From: AWTP1-13 sp041288195
Lineage (GTDB): Bacteria; Pseudomonadota; Alphaproteobacteria; Rhizobiales; Hyphomicrobiaceae
Length of the DNA: 64,000 nt
Direction: 5' to 3'
Assembly (NCBI GenBank): GCA_041288195.1
Contig: JBGGME010000155.1
Span: forward strand, 1 to 64,000
In this document: piece after piece, positions 38,459-46,417 of the stretch
Numbering within the stretch: position 1 is the first letter of the stretch
Layout of the letters: the number at the start of each line of letters is the position of its first letter
Program-made: the position numbers and the translations under genes
The notes under the pieces: generated by a model
Database searches by the model: none
Told to the model about the DNA's origin: nothing
What the model saw: the letters and a program-made list of their open reading frames with translations, nothing else

Positions 38459-39885
38459 GCACGATCACCTCGCCGGCCTTCAAGGCGAACGCGCGCGGCG
38501 CGCTGCAGGACAAGCAGCTGCAGCGGGCGCTGTCGGAGGTGCCGCGCGGGCTGGCGGCCCGGCGCGGGGCCGCGAGGGCCGGCCTGCCGGAGTTCGAGGC
38601 GCTGCGCGACAAGGGCCGCGAGATCAAGGACCACACGCTGGCCTACCTCGATCTCTATCTCGAGGCGTTCGAGAAGAAGGCGACGGAGGCCGGCAGCACG
38701 GTGCACTTCGCGCCGACCGCGGAGGACGCGCGCCGGATCGTGCGCAGGATCTGCCGGGACGCCCGTGCGCGGGTCGTGACCAAGGGCAAGTCGATGATCT
38801 CGGAGGAGATCGGCCTCAACGACGCGCTGGAGGCGGACGGCATCGTGGTGGCGGAGACGGACCTCGGCGAGTACCTGATCCAGATCCGCCACGAGACGCC
38901 GAGCCATATCATCGCGCCGGCCATTCATCTGACCCAGGACCAGGTGGAGGCCGACTTCCGCCGCCTGCACACCAAGCTGCCGGCGGACCGGCAGCTGATC
39001 GAGCCCTCGCAGCTGGTCGCGGAGGCGCGCCTGATCCTGCGCGAGAAGTTCCTCGCCGCCGACGTCGGCATCACGGGTGCCAACTTCATGATCGCGGAGA
39101 CCGGCTCGACCGTGATCGTCACCAACGAGGGCAACGGCGACCTCACGCAGTCGCTGCCCAAGGTGCACATCGTGCTCGCCTCCATCGAGAAGATGGTGCC
39201 GACCCTGGAGGACGTGGGCACGCTGATCCGGCTGCTGGCGCGCTCGGCGACGGGGCAGGAGATCTCGACGTACACGACGTTCTCGACGGGGCCGCGGCGC
39301 GCCAGCGATCCGGACGGGCCCGAGGCCTGCCACATCGTCATCCTCGACAACGGCCGCACGGAGCTGCTCGGCACCCAGTTCCAGGAGGTGCTGCGCTGCA
39401 TCCGCTGCGGGGCGTGCATGAACCACTGCCCGGTCTACGGCGCCATCGGCGGGCATGCCTACGGCTGGGTCTATCCCGGTCCCATCGGCGCGGTGCTGAC
39501 GCCGGCGCTGATCGGCGTGCACTCGGCCAAGCACCTACCCAACGCCTCGACCTTCTGCGGGCGCTGCGAGGAGGTGTGCCCGATGAAGATCCCACTGCCG
39601 GGGCTGATGCGGCACTGGCGGGAGGAGGAGTACGACGCGGGCGATACGCCGCTGATGTACCGGGCGGGGCTCAAGGCCTGGGCTGCCGTGGCGAAGCGGC
39701 CGCGGCTCTACCACGCGCTGGTGCGCGTGCTGATGCCGCTGCTGGGTGCTATCGGGCGGCGGCGCGGCGGTTTCCGCTGGCTGCCGATGGCGGGCGGCTG
39801 GACGCGGCACCGCGACCTCGCCGCGCCGCAGGGCCGCACGTTCCAGGCGCTGTGGGCCGACACCAAGGCGGGGGTGCCCCGATGA
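38455..39885 (+). CDS. lutB: Lactate utilization protein B (Fe-S)
   Basis: 476 residues. An N-terminal LUD domain (about 60-300: KGKSMISEEIGLNDALE, VGITGANFMIAETGSTVIV) is joined to a ferredoxin-like part with two 4Fe-4S motifs, CIRCGACMNHCP (about 317-328) and CGRCEEVCPMKIP (about 366-377). It contains the iron-sulfur core of the LutABC lactate oxidase. It overlaps lutA and lutC by 4 bases each. Confidence 0.95.
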   Translation: MSTITSPAFKANARGALQDKQLQRALSEVPRGLAARRGAARAGLPEFEALRDKGREIKDHTLAYLDLYLEAFEKKATEAGSTVHFAPTAEDARRIVRRICRDARARVVTKGKSMISEEIGLNDALEADGIVVAETDLGEYLIQIRHETPSHIIAPAIHLTQDQVEADFRRLHTKLPADRQLIEPSQLVAEARLILREKFLAADVGITGANFMIAETGSTVIVTNEGNGDLTQSLPKVHIVLASIEKMVPTLEDVGTLIRLLARSATGQEISTYTTFSTGPRRASDPDGPEACHIVILDNGRTELLGTQFQEVLRCIRCGACMNHCPVYGAIGGHAYGWVYPGPIGAVLTPALIGVHSAKHLPNASTFCGRCEEVCPMKIPLPGLMRHWREEEYDAGDTPLMYRAGLKAWAAVAKRPRLYHALVRVLMPLLGAIGRRRGGFRWLPMAGGWTRHRDLAAPQGRTFQALWADTKAGVPR

Positions 39886-40577
39886 GCGCGGGCGACTCAA
39901 CCCGCGGTCCGGGCCGCGACGCGATCATCTCCGGGGTGCGCAAAGGCCTCGGCGTCGACAATTCCGACGGGCGGCGCGCGGCCGTCGCCAAGCGCCTCGG
40001 CGCGCCGCCGGCGCCGCTGGTGCCGCAGCGGGCCAAGGGCGGGCGCGAGGAGTTGCGCGGGCTGTTCCGCAAGTTCCTGGAGGGACAGTCGGCGACGGTG
40101 ATCGAGTCGGCGAGCGCGGCGGAGGTGCCGGCGGCGGTCGCGGGGTATCTGCGCTCGACCAACCTGCCGCTCAGGGTGCGCGTGGGCAACGACGCCTATC
40201 TCGAGGCGCTGCCGTGGAAGAGCGAGCCGGCGCTGGAGAGGAAGCGGGGCCCGGCTGCGGGCGACGATGAGGTGGGGTTGAGCCACGCGGCGGCGGCGGT
40301 CGCCGAGACGGGCACGCTGGTGCTGGCGTCGGGGGCGGACAATCCCGTCACCATCACGTTCCTGCCCGAGACCAGCATCGTCGTGGTCGAGGACAAGGAC
40401 CTGGTCGGCGGCTACGAGGGGGCGTGGGAGAAGGTGCGCGCCCGCTTCGGGGTGGGCGCCATGCCGCGCACGGTCAATTTCGTGTCGGGGCCGTCGCGCA
40501 CGGCCGACATCGGCGGGCAATTGGTGATGGGCGCGCATGGGCCGCGACGGTTGTGCGTGGTGTTGGTGCGGGGTTGA
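39882..40577 (+). CDS. lutC: Lactate utilization protein C
   Basis: 231 residues, a LUD-domain protein: VGLSHAAAAVAETGTLVLAS, NPVTITFLPETSIVVVEDKD, SRTADIGGQLVMGAHGPRRL. It is needed for L-lactate oxidation with LutA and LutB in Bacillus subtilis. The ATGA overlap with lutB supports coupled translation. higBA begins 56 bp after its stop. Confidence 0.94.
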   Translation: MSAGDSTRGPGRDAIISGVRKGLGVDNSDGRRAAVAKRLGAPPAPLVPQRAKGGREELRGLFRKFLEGQSATVIESASAAEVPAAVAGYLRSTNLPLRVRVGNDAYLEALPWKSEPALERKRGPAAGDDEVGLSHAAAAVAETGTLVLASGADNPVTITFLPETSIVVVEDKDLVGGYEGAWEKVRARFGVGAMPRTVNFVSGPSRTADIGGQLVMGAHGPRRLCVVLVRG

Positions 40578-40594
40578 TTTCGTGCCTTCCAGAC

Positions 40595-40626
40595 TGTCAT
40601 GTAATACTTGACATGTAATGCTTGAC
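40595..40626 (+). promoter_or_regulatory. Operator-like repeats before higBA
   Basis: Two tandem 14-base units, ATGTAATACTTGAC (40599-40612) and ATGTAATGCTTGAC (40613-40626), differing at one base. Overlapping them is a dyad TGTCA-N9-TGACA (40595-40613). TTGACA (40608-40613) could be a -35 box. This is the kind of site HigA would bind to repress its operon. Confidence 0.6.
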
Positions 40627-40633
40627 GTGACAT

Positions 40634-40918
40634 ATGATCCGAACGTTCAAGAATGCGGCGCTGAAGCGCTATTGGAACACGGGCAGGGCCAAGGGCCTCC
40701 CGGCGCAAGACATCAAGAAGATCGAGCGCATCCTCACATCGTTGAGCGCAGCCACGGCACCAGAGGACATGGCTCTGCCTCAATACAGATTCCATCCATT
40801 GAAGGGAGATAGACGGGGAGCCTACTCGGTTACCGTTCGCGCCAATTGGCGCATCACCTTCGAGTGGGAGGAAGGTGCTGCTGTCAGAGTGGACTTGGAG
40901 GACTATCATGGCGACTGA
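40634..40918 (+). CDS. higB: HigB-type (RelE superfamily) mRNA-cleaving toxin
   Basis: 94 residues: MIRTFKNAALKRYW, LPQYRFHPLKGDRRGAYSV, NWRITFEWEEGAAVRVDLED. It matches the HigB/plasmid-maintenance killer family that cuts mRNA on the ribosome. As usual for hig loci the toxin comes first. It overlaps the antitoxin gene by 11 bases. No good ribosome site precedes the ATG. G+C content is lower than in lutC. Confidence 0.9.
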   Translation: MIRTFKNAALKRYWNTGRAKGLPAQDIKKIERILTSLSAATAPEDMALPQYRFHPLKGDRRGAYSVTVRANWRITFEWEEGAAVRVDLEDYHGD

Positions 40919-41234
40919 GGATGTTGCCAAGCTGCCTGCATTCAAGCCGGCGCATCCCGGTGAGATCCTGCGGGAGGACGTGCTGCCGGCGATCGATATG
41001 CCGCTGTCGCGGCTCGCCTCGCATCTGGGTGTGTCGCGGCAGACACTCTACGACATCATCAACGAGAAGCGCGGGCTGACGGCAGATATCGCCGCGCGGC
41101 TCGGACGCGCGTTCGGCAACAGCGCGCTGTTCTGGCTCAACCTGCAGAGCCAGCACGACGCCTGGCTGGCGGAGCGCAGCAAGGCCGTGCAGCGCATCGC
41201 GCGGATAGAGCATGCCGGGTCGGGTGCGCGCTGA
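40908..41234 (+). CDS. higA: HigA-type antitoxin (XRE/HTH)
   Basis: 108 residues, helix-turn-helix repressor of the VapI/HigA family: FKPAHPGEILREDVLPAIDM, SRLASHLGVSRQTLYDIINE, RGLTADIAARLGRAFGNSA. It neutralises HigB and represses the operon. ATG 40908 lies inside the end of higB, and an upstream frame to 40875 is not needed. Confidence 0.92.
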   Translation: MATEDVAKLPAFKPAHPGEILREDVLPAIDMPLSRLASHLGVSRQTLYDIINEKRGLTADIAARLGRAFGNSALFWLNLQSQHDAWLAERSKAVQRIARIEHAGSGAR

Positions 41235-41237
41235 AGC

Positions 41238-41267
41238 TTGACCTGCGCGCCGGCGCCTCGGTAGCAT
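41238..41267 (+). promoter_or_regulatory. Putative promoter of the panB-like gene
   Basis: TTGACC, 18 bases, TAGCAT, 49 bases before the ATG. It resembles the element at 44289 (TTGACC-N16-TAGATT). Confidence 0.5.
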
Positions 41268-41316
41268 ACTCGAGATATATCAGTGCGGCCGCGAGTGCCG
41301 CCGGGGAGGGATTGCC

Positions 41317-42207
41317 ATGGCAGAGGCGAAGGACGCGGCCGTCGAGAAGAAGCGCGAGAAGCGCACCATCACCGAGATCCGCGACAGCAAGAAGACCGGC
41401 GAGAAGATGGTCTACATGTCGGTGCCGGACTACACGTCCGCCAAGTGGGCGGAGATGGCGGGCGTCGACGTGGGCGTCGTGGGCGACAGCCTGGCCATGA
41501 TCGCGCACGGGCATCCCTCCACGATCCCGGCGACCATGGACATGATGGTGATGCACGCGCAGGCGATCCGGCGCGGCGCGCCCAACACCTTCGTGCTCGG
41601 ATGCATGCCCTACCAGAGCTACAACACCGTCGACCGGGCGCTCACCAACGCCACGCGCTTCATGCAGCAGGCGGGCTGCGACGCCGTCAAGCCGCAGGGC
41701 GGCAAATCGCAGGCGCACATCCTCAAGGCGCTGGTCGATGCCGGCATCCCAACGGCGTCGCACATCGGGCTCACGCCGCACACCATCGCCATGTTCGGCG
41801 GCTTCAAGATCCAGGGGCGGACGGCAGACGCCGCCATGAAGATCCTGGAGGATGCGCTCGCCATCGAGGACGCGGGCTGCTTCATGCTGGAGTTCGAGGC
41901 GGTGCCGGCGAAGATCGCCAAGCTGATCTCCGAGCAGCTCACCATCCCCACCATCGGCATCGGCGCGGGGGTTGGCACCGACGGGCAGATCCTGCTCTGC
42001 CACGACCTCCTCGGCGTGTTCACCGACTTCAAGCCGAAGTTCACCAAGCGCTTCGCCAAGCTCACCGAGGTGGCAGTTGGCGGCATCAAGCAGTACATCA
42101 AGGAGGTGAAGGAGGGCTCTTTCCCCGACGATGACCACTCCTACACGGTCAAGGAGGAGGAGTACGAGAAGTTCGCCAGGATGGTGGCGAAGCGCAAGCA
42201 GGTGTGA
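41317..42207 (+). CDS. PanB-like (ketopantoate hydroxymethyltransferase family) enzyme
   Basis: 296 residues of the PanB TIM-barrel family, which adds a hydroxymethyl group from methylene-THF to a 2-oxo acid. VGDSLAM retains the first metal Asp (D45 in Escherichia coli), and EFEAVP the catalytic Glu (E181), and GIGAGVGTDGQILL is intact. But the second metal ligand (D84, in ADLPF) is Cys here (LGCMPYQ) and the third (E114, in KIEGG) is Gln (KPQGG). It also has about 20 extra residues at each end. Without panC nearby, a different substrate is possible. GGGGAGGG precedes the ATG. Confidence 0.8.
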   Translation: MAEAKDAAVEKKREKRTITEIRDSKKTGEKMVYMSVPDYTSAKWAEMAGVDVGVVGDSLAMIAHGHPSTIPATMDMMVMHAQAIRRGAPNTFVLGCMPYQSYNTVDRALTNATRFMQQAGCDAVKPQGGKSQAHILKALVDAGIPTASHIGLTPHTIAMFGGFKIQGRTADAAMKILEDALAIEDAGCFMLEFEAVPAKIAKLISEQLTIPTIGIGAGVGTDGQILLCHDLLGVFTDFKPKFTKRFAKLTEVAVGGIKQYIKEVKEGSFPDDDHSYTVKEEEYEKFARMVAKRKQV

Positions 42208-42215
42208 GGCCCCCC

Positions 42216-42476
42216 ATGACGGAGCCGGTCGCCGCAGCGCCGATGTGGAAGCGGGTCCTCGCTCCCATCCTCGATTGGATCATGGTGTTCTCGGTCGGCG
42301 GCTACCTGATCGGCGCGGCTACCGGCGGCCTCGAGCCCGGCGGCTTCGACCTGCAGGGCTGGCCGGCGCTGCTGCTGCTCGCGGTCGTCGTCGCCTACTT
42401 CTATGTGGGGCGGCGCGTCGTCGGCGGCACGCTCTGGGACCGGTTCTTCGGCATCGGCCGGCCGCAGCCCAAATGA
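42216..42476 (+). CDS. Small RDD-like membrane protein
   Basis: 86 residues with two helices (APILDWIMVFSVGGYLIG and GWPALLLLAVVVAYFYVG) and an ending GGTLWDRFFGIGRPQPK that resembles the end of RDD-family proteins (GGTxGKRxxGI). It begins 9 bases after the preceding stop and overlaps the GntR gene by 4 bases (ATGA), so it belongs to this operon. Its role is unknown. Confidence 0.7.
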   Translation: MTEPVAAAPMWKRVLAPILDWIMVFSVGGYLIGAATGGLEPGGFDLQGWPALLLLAVVVAYFYVGRRVVGGTLWDRFFGIGRPQPK

Positions 42477-43219
42477 GGAGTGCAGCGCTCAAGAGGACCG
42501 CAGCGCGATCAGGCCGGGCGGCGCGTCCGGCCAATCCGCAGACGCTGACCGAGCAGGCCTATCGCCAGCTGGAAGAGCAGATCGTCACGCTCAGGCTCAA
42601 GCCCGGCGAGTTCCTGTCCGAGTATGCGCTGGCAGAGGGCCTCGCCATCGGGCGCACGCCGATCCGCGAGGCGCTGCAGCGGCTCGCCCGCGAGGGGCTC
42701 GTGACGATCCTGCCGCGCAAGGGCATCCTGGTGGCAGAGACCGATCCCAGGAAGCAGCTGCTGGTGCTGGAGGTGCGCCGCGAGATCGAGCGGCTGCTGG
42801 CGCGGCTCGGCGCCCAGCGCGCCAGCGAGGAGCAGCGCGCCAGCTTCCGCCAGATCGCCGACGGCATGGATCGCGCCGCCAAGAGCAACGACGACATCGC
42901 CTTCATGCGCCTGGACCGCGAGCTCAACGTGCTGATCTCGGAGGCCGCGCACAACGACTACGCCGCGCGCGCCATGCGCTTCCTGCACGGGCATTCGCGC
43001 CGCTTCTGGTACATGCACTACAAGGCCGCCGCCGACCTGCCGCTGTGCGCGCGACTGCACGCGGCGCAGGCGCGCGCCATCGCCGCCGGCGACGCCAAGC
43101 GCGCGGGCGAGGCCTCCGACCGGCTGATCGACTACACGGAGACGTTCACGCGGGCGACGGTAGGTGTCGATGTGCGTGCTCAGCGCGGTGTGGCGCGGGC
43201 GCGAGCTGCCGGCGGGTGA
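42473..43219 (+). CDS. GntR/FadR-family transcriptional regulator
   Basis: 248 residues. The N-terminal winged helix (LTEQAYRQLEEQIVTLRLKP, RTPIREALQRLAREGLVTIL) is followed by an FCD helical ligand domain (about 90-225, with the metal-binding residues of D...HN...H type, for example ISEAAHNDY and LHAAQ). It is expected to bind a small carboxylate and control the operon in which it lies, probably the PanB-like gene. Confidence 0.88.
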   Translation: MRSAALKRTAARSGRAARPANPQTLTEQAYRQLEEQIVTLRLKPGEFLSEYALAEGLAIGRTPIREALQRLAREGLVTILPRKGILVAETDPRKQLLVLEVRREIERLLARLGAQRASEEQRASFRQIADGMDRAAKSNDDIAFMRLDRELNVLISEAAHNDYAARAMRFLHGHSRRFWYMHYKAAADLPLCARLHAAQARAIAAGDAKRAGEASDRLIDYTETFTRATVGVDVRAQRGVARARAAGG

Positions 43220-43253
43220 GGATGTCCGGACGCATGATTCGGGAGGCGAAGCC

Positions 43254-43559
43254 GTGAAGACCTACGAAGGCAAGCGCAACATGGATGGCCTGGTGGTGAC
43301 GGTCGACGGCAAGCCGCTGCCCGAGCACTACGAGGTCAAGCAGTTCACCAAGTGGGGCTTCGAGTGGACCTACGAGGGGGCGAGCCCGCAGCAGCTGGCG
43401 CTCGCCATCCTCTACGAGCAGCTGGGCGATCGGGATCGCGCGATCCGGCTGTCGGAACCGTTCATGAAGAGGGTGGTCGCCGAGCTCGACAACGACTGGG
43501 TGCTCGCGGGCACGGACGTCGAGCGGGCCGTCACGGAGATCGAAGGGAAGGCGCAGTAA
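43254..43559 (+). CDS. DUF6166-like small protein
   Basis: 101 residues from GTG 43254, chosen for its GGGAGG site. KTYEGKRNMDGLVVTVDGKP, KWGFEWTYEGASPQQLALAI, LSEPFMKRVVAELDNDW fits a small cytoplasmic family of unknown function that I recognise as DUF6166. It follows the GntR gene by 34 bp and may be co-transcribed. Confidence 0.65.
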   Translation: MKTYEGKRNMDGLVVTVDGKPLPEHYEVKQFTKWGFEWTYEGASPQQLALAILYEQLGDRDRAIRLSEPFMKRVVAELDNDWVLAGTDVERAVTEIEGKAQ

Positions 43560-43578
43560 GGTCGCCTCGCATCGAGCA

Positions 43579-43884
43579 TCAGTCGTCCCGAGGCAACCTA
43601 CCGAGGTTCTTGACGCGAGCGCCGCGCACGACCCGCGCGATTTCAACCTCGTCCGCATCTGGAAAGAACCGGTAGAAAACCGTATAGCGATATTTTCTCA
43701 GTGGGCGCCGGTAAACCCCGGCTTCGTCTGTTTTCACGCCGCCACGAGGGTTGGAGGCGCAGGCTTCTACCTCGCGTTCGATCGCAATCGAAACATTGTG
43801 TGCCCCGCTGGGACTGCGCTTGTGAATGTACGCCAGAATGTCATCTACGTCCCGCAGCGCCTGCGGAGCGTAGACGACTCTCAT
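43579..43884 (-). CDS. ParE/RelE-type toxin
   Basis: 101 residues: RVVYAPQALRDVDDILAYIH, YRRPLRKYRYTVFYRFFPDA, EIARVVRGARVKNL. It belongs to the ParE family of type II toxins. It overlaps the upstream antitoxin gene by 4 bases. It is convergent with the DUF6166-like gene, 19 bp away. It is distinct in sequence from the parE at 14440. Confidence 0.87.
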   Translation of the reverse strand: MRVVYAPQALRDVDDILAYIHKRSPSGAHNVSIAIEREVEACASNPRGGVKTDEAGVYRRPLRKYRYTVFYRFFPDADEVEIARVVRGARVKNLGRLPRDD

Positions 43885-44111
43885 TTACGGTACTTGTCGA
43901 AGACTGCGCGCACTTCGGTCACGGAGGCAATCTCGCCGCGGTCGAGCTCGGCCAGGCCTTCGCGCACAAGCCGGCGCTCTTCGTCGCTGAGTCGATAGAC
44001 CTCGTCGTCGCCGAGCTCCGCAATCTCTTCGAGCACCTCGGCGGCGTATTGCTGGCGCTGCTCGGAGAGCGTCTTGATCTTCTCGATGGCGCGTTCAAGA
44101 GCTTTGATCAT
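43881..44111 (-). CDS. Antitoxin partner of the ParE-type toxin
   Basis: 76 residues, MIKALERAIEKIKTLSEQRQ then AAEVLEEIAELG, LSDEERRLVREGLAELDRGE, VTEVRAVFDKYRK. This layout (an N-terminal helix, then a DEERRLVREGLAELDRGE tail) is common in antitoxins adjacent to ParE/RelE toxins. It should bind the toxin and autorepress. The frame can be extended upstream to 44357 but without family resemblance. Confidence 0.85.
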   Translation of the reverse strand: MIKALERAIEKIKTLSEQRQQYAAEVLEEIAELGDDEVYRLSDEERRLVREGLAELDRGEIASVTEVRAVFDKYRK

Positions 44112-44288
44112 GTTGAAGCATACCACGACAGCGGGTGGTCTGAAACGCGTGTCGGGCGAGGTGGGGGTGGGGCCCGGCCTTCCTCCGCTAGCGCGCGATC
44201 GCGCACCCGCGGCGCCGGGATGGCGCCGGGCGCGCCCGGACGTAAGGCGCTGATGACAGGGGACATTCGGCAAAGGCGGTGGCGGCAA

Positions 44289-44316
44289 TTGACCCCGGCC
44301 CGCGTCGTGATAGATT
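44289..44316 (+). promoter_or_regulatory. Putative promoter of the PhyH gene
   Basis: TTGACC, 16 bases, TAGATT, 39 bases before the ATG, within the 244-base gap after the divergent antitoxin gene. A similar box pair precedes the panB-like gene. Confidence 0.5.
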
Positions 44317-44355
44317 GCTGATATATTACGAGATGCGGCCACAGGGGAGGAGCGC

Positions 44356-45288
44356 ATGACACCCGAACAGGTGCTCTCGATCGAGCCGAAGATCCTGACC
44401 CAGAAGCAGCGCGAGTTCTATTTCGAGAACGGCTATCTGCTGCTGGAGAAGCTCCTGCCGGACAGCTGGATCGAGCGGCTGCGCAAGACCACCGACGAGA
44501 TGGTCGACAAGAGTCGCCGTATCGCCAAGTCGGACGCGGTGTGGGACCTCGACAAGGGCCACACGGCCGACAACCCGCGGCTGCGCCGGCTGTCCAGCAT
44601 GAACGACCACCATCCCACGTACTGGGCGTATGCGTCGGCGCCCGACTCGCCGCTGCCCGATGCCATCGCCGACCTGGTGGGGCCCGACGTCAAGTTCCAC
44701 CACTCCAAGCTCAACTTCAAATGGTCGAAGGGCGGCGACGAGGTGAAGTGGCACCAGGACATCTCATTCTGGCCGCACACCAACTATAGTCCGTGCACGG
44801 CCGGCACCTACGTCTACGAGTCGACGGCAGAGCAGGGGCCGCTCGGCGTGCTGCCCGGCAGCCACAACGGGCCCGTCGTCGACCAGTACAACGACAAGGG
44901 CGAGTGGGTCGGCTGCATGAAACCCGCCGACGCGGCGGCGATCGACATGGGCAAGGTCGTCTATCTCGAGGGACCGGCGGGGTCCGTCACCATTCACAAC
45001 TGCCGCACGCTGCACTACTCTAAGGCCAACTGGTCGGAGATTCCGCGGCCCCTGCTGCTCAACGTCTACTCGGCGGCCAACGCCATGCCCTACACCTACA
45101 ACCCGCTGCAGTCGCGCTACATGGGCGCCATCGTGCGCGGCAAGCCGGCGCGCTGGGCCTACCACGACCCGCGCCCGTGCATGCTGCCGCCCGACTGGTC
45201 CGGCGGCTACACATCCATCTTCGCCCTGCAGCAGGAGGAGGACTGGAGCAAGGAGCGGCCCAAGGCAACGGCGGGCGGCATGATGTAG
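44356..45288 (+). CDS. Phytanoyl-CoA dioxygenase (PhyH) family oxygenase
   Basis: 310 residues, Fe(II)/2-oxoglutarate oxygenase of the double-stranded beta-helix fold. The metal triad is visible as WHQDIS (His and Asp, about 136-138) and the distal His in TLHYSKAN (about 220), with the 2-oxoglutarate Arg in the region EIPRPLLLN. LGVLPGSHNGP is the typical PhyH loop. Substrates of the family include fatty acyl chains, ectoine and halogenation targets. The next gene encodes a membrane fatty-acid hydroxylase, so a lipid substrate is a reasonable guess. Confidence 0.87.
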   Translation: MTPEQVLSIEPKILTQKQREFYFENGYLLLEKLLPDSWIERLRKTTDEMVDKSRRIAKSDAVWDLDKGHTADNPRLRRLSSMNDHHPTYWAYASAPDSPLPDAIADLVGPDVKFHHSKLNFKWSKGGDEVKWHQDISFWPHTNYSPCTAGTYVYESTAEQGPLGVLPGSHNGPVVDQYNDKGEWVGCMKPADAAAIDMGKVVYLEGPAGSVTIHNCRTLHYSKANWSEIPRPLLLNVYSAANAMPYTYNPLQSRYMGAIVRGKPARWAYHDPRPCMLPPDWSGGYTSIFALQQEEDWSKERPKATAGGMM

Positions 45289-45343
45289 CCGGCCCACGGT
45301 GCTGGATGGTCGGCGGCAAGGATCAACGGGAAGGTTGCGAGCG

Positions 45344-46114
45344 ATGATCACCGAGCGGCAGAAGGCATTTCGCCAGGAGTACCGGTCCCGCATCATGGGC
45401 TGGTACGACGGCTACCTGCACATCGTCATCATCTACGCGATGGGGGCGGCGGCCTTCACCATCTACCTGCAGCACATCCACGATGTGACGTGGCGGGAGT
45501 GGCTGACGGTGCCGATCACCTTCCTGTTCACGAACATGTTCGAGTGGGCTGCGCATCGCTTCGTCATGCACCGGCCGGTGCCGTTCAAGGGCCTGCGCGC
45601 CATCTACGAGCGCCACACCCTCAACCACCACCAGTTCTTCACCGACGAGGAGATGCGCTTCCGCGACCACAAGGACTGGCGCGTCACCGTGTTCCCGCCC
45701 TACGCGCTCGTCGTCTTCATCCTGATGTCGATCCCGGGTGGGCTGATCCTGGGCTGGCTGTTCTCGCCCAACGTCGGCTGGCTCTTCATGTGCACGACCA
45801 CGGGCATGTACCTGATCTACGAGTTCATGCACTTCTGCTGCCACGTGGAGGAGAACTGGTTCGTCCGCAACTGCCCGTTCGTGAACACGCTGAGGCGCCA
45901 TCACACCGCCCACCACAACGCGCGGCTGATGATGGAGACCAACATGAACCTGACGTTCCCGATTGCGGACTGGCTGTTCGGGACGTCGGACCTCGACCGC
46001 GGGCTGCTGGGGCACCTCTTCAACGGCTACGGCGAGGCGCACCTCAAGAAGAACCTGCGCGGGCGTCCCAAGCGGCCCGATCTTGCCTCGGCGCAGCCGC
46101 TGGGGAACTACTAG
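45344..46114 (+). CDS. Fatty acid hydroxylase / sterol desaturase superfamily membrane protein
   Basis: 256 residues with about four helices and the histidine clusters that hold a di-iron centre: AAHRFVMHR, ERHTLNHHQF, FMHFCCHVE and LRRHHTAHHN. Such enzymes hydroxylate or desaturate acyl chains, hopanoids or carotenoids. The start has a GGAAGG site further upstream (AAGGTTGCGAGCG). It lies 56 bp after the PhyH gene, so two oxygen-using lipid enzymes may act in one pathway. Confidence 0.87.
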   Translation: MITERQKAFRQEYRSRIMGWYDGYLHIVIIYAMGAAAFTIYLQHIHDVTWREWLTVPITFLFTNMFEWAAHRFVMHRPVPFKGLRAIYERHTLNHHQFFTDEEMRFRDHKDWRVTVFPPYALVVFILMSIPGGLILGWLFSPNVGWLFMCTTTGMYLIYEFMHFCCHVEENWFVRNCPFVNTLRRHHTAHHNARLMMETNMNLTFPIADWLFGTSDLDRGLLGHLFNGYGEAHLKKNLRGRPKRPDLASAQPLGNY

Positions 46115-46125
46115 GGTCGGGAGAC

Positions 46126-46164
46126 ACCCCCACCCCTGACCCCTCCCCGCAGGGGGAGGGGGAT
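46126..46164. repeat. Palindromic intergenic repeat
   Basis: CCCCACCCCTGACCCCTCCC then CGCAGGGGGAGGGGG: an inverted pair CCCCTCCCC/GGGGGAGGGG. It is related in style to the elements at 2644-2816. It sits between the hydroxylase and a small membrane protein gene and may supply part of the latter's ribosome site. Confidence 0.6.
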
Positions 46165-46179
46165 GCCGCGGAGCCTCAC

Positions 46180-46371
46180 ATGCCGAGTGACGTCAAGACG
46201 ATATTGTCGGCGATCGCGCTGGCGGTGGCGGTCGCGGTCGCTTTCTGGGAGAGGTCGATCGGCAACGGGCATCTGTTCTGGTTCGTGATCGGCTTCGGCG
46301 TATTCGCAGTTGTCGCCATGTGGGTGTTCCCCGAGGCCGTAGGCAAGAATAACGTCCGCAAGAACGGCTAA
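46180..46371 (+). CDS. Small two-helix membrane protein
   Basis: 63 residues, MPSDVKTILSAIALAVAVAV as first helix, then HLFWFVIGFGVFAVVAMWVF as second, and a basic tail (GKNNVRKNG). The GGGGGAGGGGGATG region upstream may serve as its ribosome site. Its function is unknown; it may partner the preceding hydroxylase. Confidence 0.6.
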   Translation: MPSDVKTILSAIALAVAVAVAFWERSIGNGHLFWFVIGFGVFAVVAMWVFPEAVGKNNVRKNG

Positions 46372-46417
46372 GCCGCGACCCCGGCCGGCGCGGGCCGCGG
46401 CCCGTGGGGCACCATCC

